Positions 1 to 5,602 of a DNA stretch of 9,337 bases are shown one piece after another; position 1 is the stretch's first letter; each line of letters opens with the position of its first letter. The notes beneath the pieces were generated by a model that saw only the letters and a list, made by a program, of their open reading frames with translations, had not been told where the DNA came from and made no database searches. Origin of the DNA: Planctomycetota bacterium (GTDB lineage Bacteria; Planctomycetota; Phycisphaerae; WQYP01; JAJZKY01); the NCBI GenBank assembly GCA_021803885.1, contig JAJZKY010000146.1, forward strand, positions 1 to 9,337, written 5' to 3'. The position numbers were made by a program, and so were the translations under genes.

Positions 1-114
1 AAAGCTCGCAGCAAAGAAGTTCTCGATCAAACCATCACAGAACTGCTTCCCGATATCACCCCGGAAAACGCATCGGCATGGTTCAAACACTGCCTCGAAG
101 GTCTACAGCATTAG
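1..114 (+). CDS. IS630-family transposase, C-terminal 37 residues (partial)
   Basis: The frame starting at base 1 encodes the last 37 residues of the transposase, from KARSKE to the end EGLQH, then TAG at 112-114. It matches residues 282-318 of the frameshifted product predicted from the complete copy at 2270-3225. The catalytic DDE residues lie upstream, outside the window. The stop codon sits inside the terminal inverted repeat, as in the second copy. Confidence 0.9.
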   Translation, partial: KARSKEVLDQTITELLPDITPENASAWFKHCLEGLQH

Positions 115-127
115 GGAAAACGCTCTA
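1..127 (+). mobile_element. IS630-family element, 3' end only (runs off the window's left edge)
   Basis: These 127 bases are identical to positions 3112-3238, the right end of the complete IS630-type copy further on. They end in the same inverted-repeat terminus (GGGAAAACGCTCTA) and at a TA dinucleotide, the usual IS630 target. Identity stops at base 128. The element has the same orientation as the second copy. Its left end lies outside the window, so completeness cannot be judged. Confidence 0.93.
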
Positions 128-153
128 AATCATCTCCGAGCAATCCGAGCCCG

Positions 154-900
154 ATGCAGAACCAACTCGGGCAAGGCGGCTATCAATCGCCCAATGCCAT
201 TGTGGAAGTTGCGGTAGAAACTCAGCCCGAATCCAGGATAGTTCTGCACTCTGAACCGGACAGTCTTGCCGCAGATCGCTATCGTCTCGTGCGCGTCTAC
301 CTGACGTCTCTCTGGAGCCGCAAGAAAATCCGGCGCGTGATGGTGGCAAGTGCTATGCCTGGGGAAGGGAAGAGCACATCCGCGATCAATCTGGCATTTG
401 CTTTGGCAGAGCGAAGCGAGACCCGAGTTGTGCTCGTCGAGGCGGATCTTCGCCAGCCAGTGGTTGGTGAACGACTCGGCCTTCCATCCGGTCCAGGCCT
501 TCTTCACTGCCTCCGCGATGGCCTGGAGCCGATGAAAGCAGTGCGACGGTTGCAGCATGGAGGCCTTTACGTGCTGTCCGCAGGAGAGACAACTTCCAAT
601 CCGATCGACCTACTGAACTCAGAGCGCTTTGCGAGCGTTCTAAATGAACTGGCTGCAGTTTTTGATTGGTTGATTATAGATGTTCCTGCGATTGTTTCGG
701 TGCCGGATGGGCTTGCGATTCGCCTGCACTGCGATGCCTGTCTCTGGGTAACTCGCGCCAACCGTACACCAAAAGAATTGGTTCGGAGTACGATACAGCA
801 ATTTGGAGAAGATATAGTGATTGGATTGCTTTTGAACGATGTGAAACAACAGGAAGATCGGTACGCTTATTATTATGCTTCCTCTAAATCGGATTCATAA
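154..900 (+). CDS. CpsD/CapB-type bacterial tyrosine kinase (BY-kinase) domain protein, probably N-terminally truncated
   Basis: This is a 248-residue P-loop protein of the BY-kinase/MinD-like fold, a family that autophosphorylates and controls polymerisation and export of capsular or exopolysaccharide. Visible motifs are Walker A (AMPGEGKST, residues 67-75), Walker A' (VLVEADLR, about 93-100, with E where many family members have D), Walker B (LIID, 173-176) and a tyrosine-rich tail (YAYYY, 237-241) suited to autophosphorylation. There is no membrane segment, so it would need a separate Wzz-like partner. The ATG at 154 has no clear Shine-Dalgarno. The frame is open back to the IS stop at 112-114, and the first non-IS codons start only nine codons before this ATG. 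Related stand-alone kinases usually carry roughly 50 further N-terminal residues, often starting MSRIHEAL-like. I infer that the IS insertion or a rearrangement removed the original start. Kinase fold is secure; function after truncation is uncertain. Confidence 0.85.
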   Translation: MQNQLGQGGYQSPNAIVEVAVETQPESRIVLHSEPDSLAADRYRLVRVYLTSLWSRKKIRRVMVASAMPGEGKSTSAINLAFALAERSETRVVLVEADLRQPVVGERLGLPSGPGLLHCLRDGLEPMKAVRRLQHGGLYVLSAGETTSNPIDLLNSERFASVLNELAAVFDWLIIDVPAIVSVPDGLAIRLHCDACLWVTRANRTPKELVRSTIQQFGEDIVIGLLLNDVKQQEDRYAYYYASSKSDS

Positions 901-1517
901 CTGTATTTCCGCCAGGGAAACAGGAGAAATTGCGATTTGAGCAGAAAAGCAATCGTCACAGACTTTCAGACAATGCTGTTGAGCTGTAGGCGTAGCCGGA
1001 TGGATTGGCCTGCTTGTATTCCGGTCAAACCCGGAATTCCTACCCACATCACAACGGAATCGCTGCCCACATCAGAGCTTTTTCAGTGCCCACATCCACT
1101 GGAACCACCTGCCCATATGGACCGGAATTGCAGCATGTATCCGAATTGGCGATCTGAGAAGGTGAGCGGCAATGATTGATTGCACAAAAAGCTTCATGCA
1201 GTGAAAAGATGCTGACAGTTTTAAAATCTGTTATTTATGGCGGATGGGCGCTTGACATGGGAAGGCGGAGATGAGAGATTAAATCAATAGCATCATTTCT
1301 TACTTTCTCGTTCCGATCTGATGGCGCAAAAAGCACCACGCTACAGGTTTTTCGATTTGCGCCGATAGCTGATAGAGGAACGGTTACGAGCTTGTCCCTG
1401 AGGTCTTCCCTGGCGCAGCCGCGGACGGGCCGCAGGACAATCCGAGTCGATGCTGTCCGCTGAGTGGCCTCATTTGGGGTTCCAGAATAGGTAGTTCGTA
1501 TCTGTACTGGTGAAACC
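901..1517. other. Gene-poor stretch between kinase and response regulator, with possible IS21-type remnant
   Basis: I find no convincing gene in these 617 bases. An 80-codon open frame (937-1179) starts at TTG and has an unnatural composition. It merely crosses the 23-bp repeats at 1041-1132. One base after the kinase stop a small imperfect stem (TTTCC 906-910 with GGAAA 916-920) could form, but no T-run follows. Bases 1180-1517 should hold the promoter of the response regulator. The best box is TTGACA at 1252-1257, with only a weak -10 candidate near 1275-1281, so it is not called as a promoter. Confidence 0.5.
1041..1132. repeat. Four tandem 23-bp degenerate repeats, resembling an IS21-type transposon end
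   Basis: Units start at 1041, 1064, 1087 and 1110, exactly 23 bp apart. Each begins TRCCCAYAT, and three of the four carry a version of CNGGAAY about 14 bases in. The preceding block (1018-1040) shares only the CGGAAT half, in register. Arrays of about 20-25 bp with alternating CCCACAT/CGGAAT-like blocks are typical of IS21-family ends, where they serve as transposase binding sites. No istA or istB coding sequence is visible here, so this would be a remnant. An alternative is a regulator-binding array upstream of the response regulator gene. Confidence 0.7.
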
Positions 1518-2225
1518 ATGATCATGCCTACTGTCTTTGAAGGAATCACAGGATCCAGGACGGCCTCGGTTGCGTTGAAGACAGCTCGAGTCGTGATCGC
1601 GGATGGCCAGACGATGTTTCGCGAAGGGATGAAGGCGCTTCTGACGGCGGAGCAGAAGTTCTCAGTCGTGGGTGAGGCAGCCGATGGAAAGGATGCGCTG
1701 GAGCTAGTGAGTCAGGTCAAGCCCGATATCCTTCTCATGGATTTGGAGCTTGCAGGCCTCGATGCCATGGGGGTTCTTGCGGAACTCGCTCTGGTCGAGT
1801 CCAGTACCCGTACATTGATATTGACCAACGCTATTTCACGAGCGGATTATCTGCGTGCGTTGCAACTGGGTGCGCGTGGGATTGTGCTGAAGTCGTCCCC
1901 TGCCAAAGTACTGGTCGAAAGCCTCCTTTGTATCAAGGCAGGGGAATATTGGATCGGCAATGATGGCGTGGCCAACCTTGTGCATGCCGTGAAGGAACTG
2001 ACACAAAACGCGGATAAGCCGAATCACGGATCAAAGTTCGGTGTGACCGCTCGTGAGTTGGAAATTATTGGCGCGATCGCGGCAGGGTACTCGAATTCGG
2101 AGATCGCAAACAAGTTATCCCTGAGCCAGCAGACCGTCAAACATCATCTGAGCAATATCTTCGACAAACTGGGTGTATTCAATCGTCTGGAACTTGCTCT
2201 CTTCGCAATTAGAGCATTTTCCTAA
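1518..2225 (+). CDS. NarL/FixJ-family response regulator, 3' end replaced by IS630
   Basis: This 235-residue protein has an N-terminal receiver domain (about 23-140) and a C-terminal LuxR-type helix-turn-helix (about 174-230, with LTARELEI-like GVTARELEI and SQQTVKHHLSNIFDKLGV). The phospho-acceptor is D75 (LLMD), with T103 and K125 as the usual switch residues. The acidic pair that binds magnesium is reduced. Where family members have ADDH, this has A28-D29-G30-Q31, so the second acid is missing and phosphorylation may be weak or absent. The start could be ATG 1518 or ATG 1524, as ribosome-binding sequence upstream is poor (GGTG). The IS at 2210 enters within codon 231, so the last residues RAFS and the TAA stop come from the IS terminus. 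The DNA-binding domain is complete. It probably regulates a local process such as exopolysaccharide production, by context only; no cognate histidine kinase is in the window. Confidence 0.9.
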   Translation: MIMPTVFEGITGSRTASVALKTARVVIADGQTMFREGMKALLTAEQKFSVVGEAADGKDALELVSQVKPDILLMDLELAGLDAMGVLAELALVESSTRTLILTNAISRADYLRALQLGARGIVLKSSPAKVLVESLLCIKAGEYWIGNDGVANLVHAVKELTQNADKPNHGSKFGVTARELEIIGAIAAGYSNSEIANKLSLSQQTVKHHLSNIFDKLGVFNRLELALFAIRAFS

Positions 2226-2236
2226 ATAGTGTAGAC
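2210..2236 (+). repeat. Left terminal inverted repeat of the IS630 element
   Basis: It starts TAGAGCATTTTCC and ends TGTAGAC. It matches the reverse complement of 3212-3238 at 22 of 27 positions. It includes the TA target dinucleotide and supplies the last codons and TAA stop of the response regulator. Confidence 0.88.
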
Positions 2237-2269
2237 TGGTTTTGGCGACTCTTTGCGGCGAACAAAGAC

Positions 2270-2716
2270 ATGGGAAAACCCCTTGGGGATGATCTGCGTC
2301 GTAAACTTCTTTTCGCCTATGATCAAGGCGAGGGAACACTGGAGGCACTGGCCGGCCGATTTCTTGTGAGCGTGGGTTGGGCGAAGAAGATTTCTGCCGC
2401 GCGCAAGCGCACAGGTCAGGCGGAAAGGGTGCCGCACAAGCCAGGCCGCAAGCCGCGCGTGGGCGCTGAGCAGCAAAAGTTGGTGATATCTTGGGTAACA
2501 TCTCAGCCGGATCTGACTCTTGTCGAGATACAAGCCAAGTTACAGACCGAAGCGGGCATCACGCTGGGTGTTCCGCGTGTTTGGCGGCTACTCAAAAAAC
2601 TGAATCTGCGGTTGAAAAAAAGTCGCTCCACGCCGCCGAACGCGACACCGAAGCCAACCATAAACGGCGCGAAGAGTTTGTCGCGACAATCCGTTCGATC
2701 GCGCCGGAACGCCTGA
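2270..2716 (+). CDS. IS630-family transposase, N-terminal frame (orfA, helix-turn-helix part)
   Basis: This 148-codon frame carries the DNA-binding half of an IS630 transposase: a helix-turn-helix near residues 8-45 (GTLEALAGRFLVSVGWAKKI), the PGRKPRV linker, and a second winged-helix-like part through about residue 117 (VPRVWRLLKKLNLRLKK). After the run of seven A's at 2615-2621 the frame loses family likeness (the tail to NA is out of frame). The family sequence continues in the -1 frame with KSLHAAERDT. A -1 frameshift at this site would give a 318-residue fusion, about the normal IS630 length. Translation starts 60 bp inside the element with a poor ribosome-binding site. Confidence 0.85.
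   Translation: MGKPLGDDLRRKLLFAYDQGEGTLEALAGRFLVSVGWAKKISAARKRTGQAERVPHKPGRKPRVGAEQQKLVISWVTSQPDLTLVEIQAKLQTEAGITLGVPRVWRLLKKLNLRLKKSRSTPPNATPKPTINGAKSLSRQSVRSRRNA
2614..2622 (+). other. Probable -1 frameshift site (A7 run) in the transposase
   Basis: The sequence G-AAAAAAA-G lets the ribosome or RNA polymerase slip by one base. In orfA it is read TTG AAA AAA AGT; after a -1 slip it continues AAG TCG, restoring KSLHAAERD of the transposase. Such A-runs are common translational or transcriptional slippage sites in IS elements. A simple inactivating one-base deletion would give the same picture and cannot be ruled out. Confidence 0.65.
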
Positions 2717-3225
2717 TTTTCCTGGATGAAAGTGGTGTCACTACCTCGATGACGCGACTCTATGCGCGCGCTTCCGGAGGAGGGCGTATCTTTGAAGCCA
2801 CGCCCGACAGCCGCTGGAAGATACTGACCATTTTGGGCGCACTCAGCACGCGCGGAATGATCGCCGCAATGACTATCGAGGAGGCTACAGATGGCGATAT
2901 ATTTCTCGCCTATCTGGATCACTGCTTATGTCCGCAACTGCGCGCGGGCGACGTGGTGGTGCTGGATAACTTGAGTTCGCACAAGGTGGATGGCGTCAGG
3001 CAACGAATCGAGAAATGCGGAGCGGAATTGCTCTACTTGCCGCCCTATTCGCCCGACCTGAATCCCATCGAGAAGGCCTGGTCAAAACTCAAAGGGCTGC
3101 TCCGCAAAGCGAAAGCTCGCAGCAAAGAAGTTCTCGATCAAACCATCACAGAACTGCTTCCCGATATCACCCCGGAAAACGCATCGGCATGGTTCAAACA
3201 CTGCCTCGAAGGTCTACAGCATTAG
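2620..3225 (+). CDS. IS630-family transposase, catalytic DDE frame (orfB)
   Basis: This frame carries the RNase H-like catalytic domain that cuts and joins the IS ends. Numbered on the predicted 318-residue fusion, the catalytic triad is D153 (LIFLDESG), D233 (VVLDNLSSHK) and E268 (PYSPDLNPIEKAW), with 34 residues between the second and third, the DD34E signature of IS630. The frame is open further upstream and has an ATG at 2491, but the translation of 2491-2619 is not family-like because it overlaps orfA. The natural entry is therefore a -1 slip from orfA at the A7 run. The stop at 3223-3225 lies inside the right inverted repeat. The residues needed for activity are all present. Confidence 0.9.
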   Translation, partial: KSLHAAERDTEANHKRREEFVATIRSIAPERLIFLDESGVTTSMTRLYARASGGGRIFEATPDSRWKILTILGALSTRGMIAAMTIEEATDGDIFLAYLDHCLCPQLRAGDVVVLDNLSSHKVDGVRQRIEKCGAELLYLPPYSPDLNPIEKAWSKLKGLLRKAKARSKEVLDQTITELLPDITPENASAWFKHCLEGLQH

Positions 3226-3238
3226 GGAAAACGCTCTA
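3212..3238 (-). repeat. Right terminal inverted repeat of the IS630 element
   Basis: Its reverse complement begins TAGAGCGTTTTCCC and ends TGTAGAC, pairing with 2210-2236. It overlaps the final codons and stop of the transposase gene. The same end occurs at 101-127. Confidence 0.88.
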
Positions 3239-3400
3239 GCCAGATGCGGCGCTGTCGATGAAGCGGTCGATCTGCCGCGCTTCCGCGCAGAGTCTCCGCA
3301 ACGCGGGGACCTTCTGGCACATCTGTTGCTCATGCCACTATGCGTCAACGCGCTGCGGACTGGCGGAATACAGCGTAGAGTCGAACTCGGAGAACACGGC
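3239..3400 (+). other. Short open stretch between the IS and the acyltransferase; possible 3' remnant of an unidentified gene
   Basis: The acyltransferase frame stays open from the IS border to its ATG at 3401, with G/C-rich third positions at first (AVDEAVDLPRFRAE, then GDLLAHLLLMPLCVNALR), which looks like coding DNA. I do not recognise a family. It may be the C-terminus of an upstream gene cut by the IS, or simply leader sequence. An ATG at 3326 in this frame has no good ribosome-binding site. The ATG at 3401 does. Confidence 0.35.
3389..3392 (+). promoter_or_regulatory. Shine-Dalgarno GGAG that favours the start at 3401
   Basis: GGAG lies eight bases before the ATG at 3401. The upstream in-frame ATG at 3326 has no comparable signal. 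The first recognisable PlsC residues follow about 23 codons later. Confidence 0.55.
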
Positions 3401-4615
3401 ATGCCTTCCTCGAAGCTCGTCAACGAAATCGGCGCGGGACCGATACACCCACCTGCGGCGCGTCGTCGGGCGCTCTTCTGGCTCTATGCGCGCTGGTATA
3501 CCCGCCGTCACTTCCACGCTCTGCGCGTCGCCAACGTCGACCGCATTCCGCGCCAGGCGTCATCGCTCATCCTCTTCGCCAACCACGCCTCGTGGTGGGA
3601 TCCGCTGGTCGCCCTACTCCTGGCCGAAGCACTCCTGCCCGAACGCGAGCATTACGTGCCCATGGACGTCACCGCGCTCGATCACTACGCCATCGTTCGC
3701 CCGCTTGGCTTCTTTCCCGTCGCGAATGGAACCCGTCGCGGCGCGGCTCAGTTGCTCCACATGGGCCAGCAGGTTCTCACCCGTCCCGGCTCTGCGCTCT
3801 GGATCACTCCGGAGAGCCGCTTTCAGGATGTGCGCAGTCAGCCCATTGTCTTTCGCTCCGGTCTCGGTTCGCTCGCACTGAAGCGCATGCTCACCGAGCT
3901 GCATTCGGACTCGACCGGCATGGTCACCGGATTTCCCCGTCAGCAGACCCAAACATGGCTGGAATGGCTTCTCATCCAGCTCATTCACTTCGTCCTGCTT
4001 GGTTTCCTGCCTCTGCCCGGCGAGCGCTTCACGCGTCGCCCCGGCTTCGCTGTCGGCTGCGATCAGTTCATGATGGTGCGCCGCAGCTCGTATCTGGCCA
4101 CCGGCGGTCACTCCGCCATCCGCAGCACCTGCACGACGGCCTGCTGCTGCCGCAGCTCTTTCGCCGTCACGGCACCCAGACTCATGTCTTTGACCTCACC
4201 GCCGACGCCGTCTGCCGCATGTACCGCAATGCAGGCGAAGTCTGGTGCGGACTCAGCAAAAACTCTACCGAGAGGGCATCGCCGCCCCTTCGCGCATCTG
4301 CGTCTTCACATTGCTGCTCTTCTGCGGTCAGGTGTTGCCGTTGCCGCTCGCGCTCCGGACGCTGCTGACCGCCGATCTTCGCGACTTCCCTCTGTGCCCG
4401 ATTGCGCTGGCGATGGGCTGCATCGTTCGCGCGGCCTCAGTCGTCCTCTTCCGGCAGGACTGGCGCAGCATGCTGCTGCATCTTGTTGGAGTTTTGGTTA
4501 CGTCGGCGTTGCAATGGAACGCACTTGTCAGGAAGCGATCCGGAAGGTCCGCAACCTGGAAACTGCGAAGCTATTCGGCTGGATAACTCGATTCCCCGGA
4601 ACAAAACTCAGTTAG
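3401..4615 (+). pseudogene. PlsC-type acyltransferase N-terminal part fused in frame to a glycosyltransferase fragment
   Basis: Residues 1 to about 161 read as a 1-acyl-glycerol-phosphate acyltransferase-like (PlsC/LPLAT) protein. It has a membrane-proximal FWLYARWYTRRHFHALRV stretch, the catalytic HX4D motif (NHASWWD, H62 and D67) and the glycerol-phosphate-binding-type motif (ITPESRF, around 135-141). Family members continue with a VPLAIEY-like strand and some 80-100 more residues. Here, after GLGSLALKR (about base 3884), the sequence switches to the C-terminal half of a GT2 glycosyltransferase in the same frame (TGFPRQ, LIHFVLLGFLPL). This suggests a deletion of several hundred bases between two adjacent genes. 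The frame then drifts out of register at about 4127 and ends at 4613-4615 in meaningless sequence. The acyltransferase would transfer an acyl chain to a lipid or glycolipid acceptor at the membrane, but the missing C-terminal half makes activity doubtful. In a few relatives such gene pairs sit in carotenoid or lipid clusters (inference). Confidence 0.75.
3885..4586 (+). pseudogene. Family-2 glycosyltransferase C-terminal half, with two frameshifts
   Basis: Three successive frames together give a good C-terminal half of a membrane GT2 enzyme (HpnB/CrtQ-like architecture). Frame one (to about 4127) reads TGFPRQQTQTWLEWL, LIHFVLLGFLPLPGERF and PGFAVGCDQFMMVRRSSYL, ending GGHSAIR. Frame two reads LHDGLLLPQLFRRHGTQT, FDLTADAVCRMYRNAGEVW and GLSKNSTE. 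Frame three reads GIAAPSRICVFTLLLFCGQV and ends QWNALVRKRSGRSATWK. The first shift fits loss of one C in an expected ACCCTG at 4126-4130. The second fits a two-base AG gain at 4270-4275 (ACCGAG-AG-GGC). The N-terminal half with the nucleotide-sugar-binding DXD region is absent. It would have glycosylated a lipid acceptor in the inner membrane; substrate unknown. Convergent with the minus-strand gene ending at 4608, leaving 21 bases between. Confidence 0.75.
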
Positions 4616-5012
4616 TGCTGATGTGGGTGTGCAACACCTCAGTGCTCGATGGAACGGTCACGTTTTCGCTTTGCTCGGCGGTGATGAAAACATCCATGTC
4701 CTTGGAGACAGTCTCCACCTTCAACTCCCCGCTCAGATTTTTATCCACACCGATCGCTCCCTGCTTCAACGCATCTCCGCCATTGGGGCGTATCCATACC
4801 AGATATTTGCTGGCGGAAGGTGTAAGGGTCGATGGCCTGGCAAGATGCTTCACTTTGATATCGAGCACAGTGTTTTTGTTGTCTTTATCTCGATAAGCCC
4901 TCACCGTCCCCATCGCTGCGGGAACCATGGAGCTGGCGGTCATCTGGAATACTTTGCCGGAAGAGATTGGCCAGATCATCAGGAACATTGCGATAACGAT
5001 AGAAAGATTCAT
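4608..5012 (-). CDS. Small exported protein, RskA-like beta-sandwich family (hypothetical)
   Basis: The 134-residue product starts with a signal-like segment (MNLSIVIAMFLMIWPISSGK, uncleaved status unknown), then a compact soluble domain. PAAMGTVRAYRDKDNKNTVL is followed by DIKVKHLARPSTLTPSASKY, then LVWIRP, VDKNLSGELKVETVSKDMDV and FITAEQSENV. This pattern recalls a group of small acidobacterial secreted proteins similar to the C-terminal domain of anti-sigma-K factors. I know it by pattern only, and its role is unknown. The ATG at 5012 is chosen over an upstream ATG at 5099 because GGAG lies five bases before it and the signal segment starts there. There is a 224-bp divergent spacer to the gene at 5237. 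Confidence 0.75.
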   Translation of the reverse strand: MNLSIVIAMFLMIWPISSGKVFQMTASSMVPAAMGTVRAYRDKDNKNTVLDIKVKHLARPSTLTPSASKYLVWIRPNGGDALKQGAIGVDKNLSGELKVETVSKDMDVFITAEQSENVTVPSSTEVLHTHISTN

Positions 5013-5017
5013 GGTTT

Positions 5018-5021
5018 CTCC
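5018..5021 (-). promoter_or_regulatory. Shine-Dalgarno GGAG for the gene starting at 5012
   Basis: Read on the minus strand, GGAG is followed by five bases (AAACC) and ATG. It decides the start at 5012 over the in-frame ATG 87 bases upstream. Confidence 0.6.
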
Positions 5022-5236
5022 AAACGCTGTAGGGTTGCGAAGGTATCTGCTCTGTCCTCTCGACTCTTGTCCACTTCCAGGACGCAGAAGCACATACACG
5101 GTGCATATACCTCCCCAGTGTGCGGCAAGGGGTTCGTCAGACGCTGGTCACAATAGCTCAACCACGATCACTCAGCCCGCCGCGCGCTGCAACAAGCGGA
5201 CAAAACTCATCCGGCAGATTCAGCGTCGAAAACAGA

Positions 5237-5596
5237 ATGAAAAGCGCAGGAACAGAATTTGCGTATCGTCTGGTTCACACTGTCTTGCTTTGCTTCTTTG
5301 CCACCGCCTCATGCTTTCTGGCTGTCGCAGCCCCACCGGTGAACCCGATGAATCGCGTGCAGAATTCCGATCTCAACGCGCAGAAGCTGAATGCTGCCAG
5401 GACCGCATACTTTCGCGTAATCACCACCAATGACCGCGCCGCCGACGTGGCCGCGCACCAGGCGCTGACTGCGCTGGAACGTGACTATCCCGACGATCCG
5501 CATCGCTCCGGAAAGTCCCGGCGGACTGGACGCAGCGCAACGCCTGCGCCACATGTAGAAGCACGGCGTCACCCTTCGCCGTCACAACGAGGATGA
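5237..5596 (+). CDS. Small exported protein with TPR-like helix, possibly frameshifted at its C-terminus (hypothetical)
   Basis: The ATG at 5237 gives 119 residues: a signal peptide (RLVHTVLLCFFATASCFLAV, then AAP, about residues 11-33), followed by an amphipathic helix pair typical of a tetratricopeptide unit (AQKLNAARTAYFRVITTNDR and AADVAAHQALTALERDYPDD). From residue 89 onward the composition becomes rich in R, S, P and H (HRSGKSRRTGRSATPAP), more like an out-of-frame read. A neighbouring frame over the same bases gives APESPGGLDAAQRLRHM and a stop at about 5555, so a lost base near 5500 is possible. I do not recognise the family. It would be periplasmic. No strong ribosome-binding site (GAAAACAGA precedes). 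It ends six bases before the stop of the convergent transporter gene. Confidence 0.55.
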   Translation: MKSAGTEFAYRLVHTVLLCFFATASCFLAVAAPPVNPMNRVQNSDLNAQKLNAARTAYFRVITTNDRAADVAAHQALTALERDYPDDPHRSGKSRRTGRSATPAPHVEARRHPSPSQRG

Positions 5597-5602
5597 AAAA
5601 GA

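Larger units (their letters stand above)
2210..3238 (+). mobile_element. Complete IS630-family insertion sequence (1,029 bp including TA ends)
   Basis: The element is bounded by imperfect 27-bp inverted repeats beginning TAGAGC (2210-2236 and 3212-3238, 22 of 27 positions matching) and by TA at both ends, the hallmark of IS630/Tc1-type insertion. It encodes a DD34E transposase in two frames. The right 127 bp are identical to the element at the window's left edge, so transposition or duplication was recent. The left end interrupts the 3' end of the response regulator gene. The right end abuts a stretch whose reading frame leads into the acyltransferase gene. Confidence 0.93.

Noticed and set aside
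1041..1132. CRISPR array
   Set aside because: The 23-bp units are contiguous with no unique spacers, and they vary between copies.
937..1179. 80-codon plus-strand frame across the 23-bp repeats
   Set aside because: It starts at a TTG without ribosome-binding site, its composition is unlike a protein, and most of it is the repeat array.
2115..2533. Minus-strand frames at the regulator/IS border
   Set aside because: They cross the IS boundary and mirror the transposase; no motif or ribosome-binding site supports them.
3614..4111. Minus-strand 165-codon frame opposite the acyltransferase
   Set aside because: No recognisable motifs; the plus-strand frame holds HX4D and GT2 signatures.
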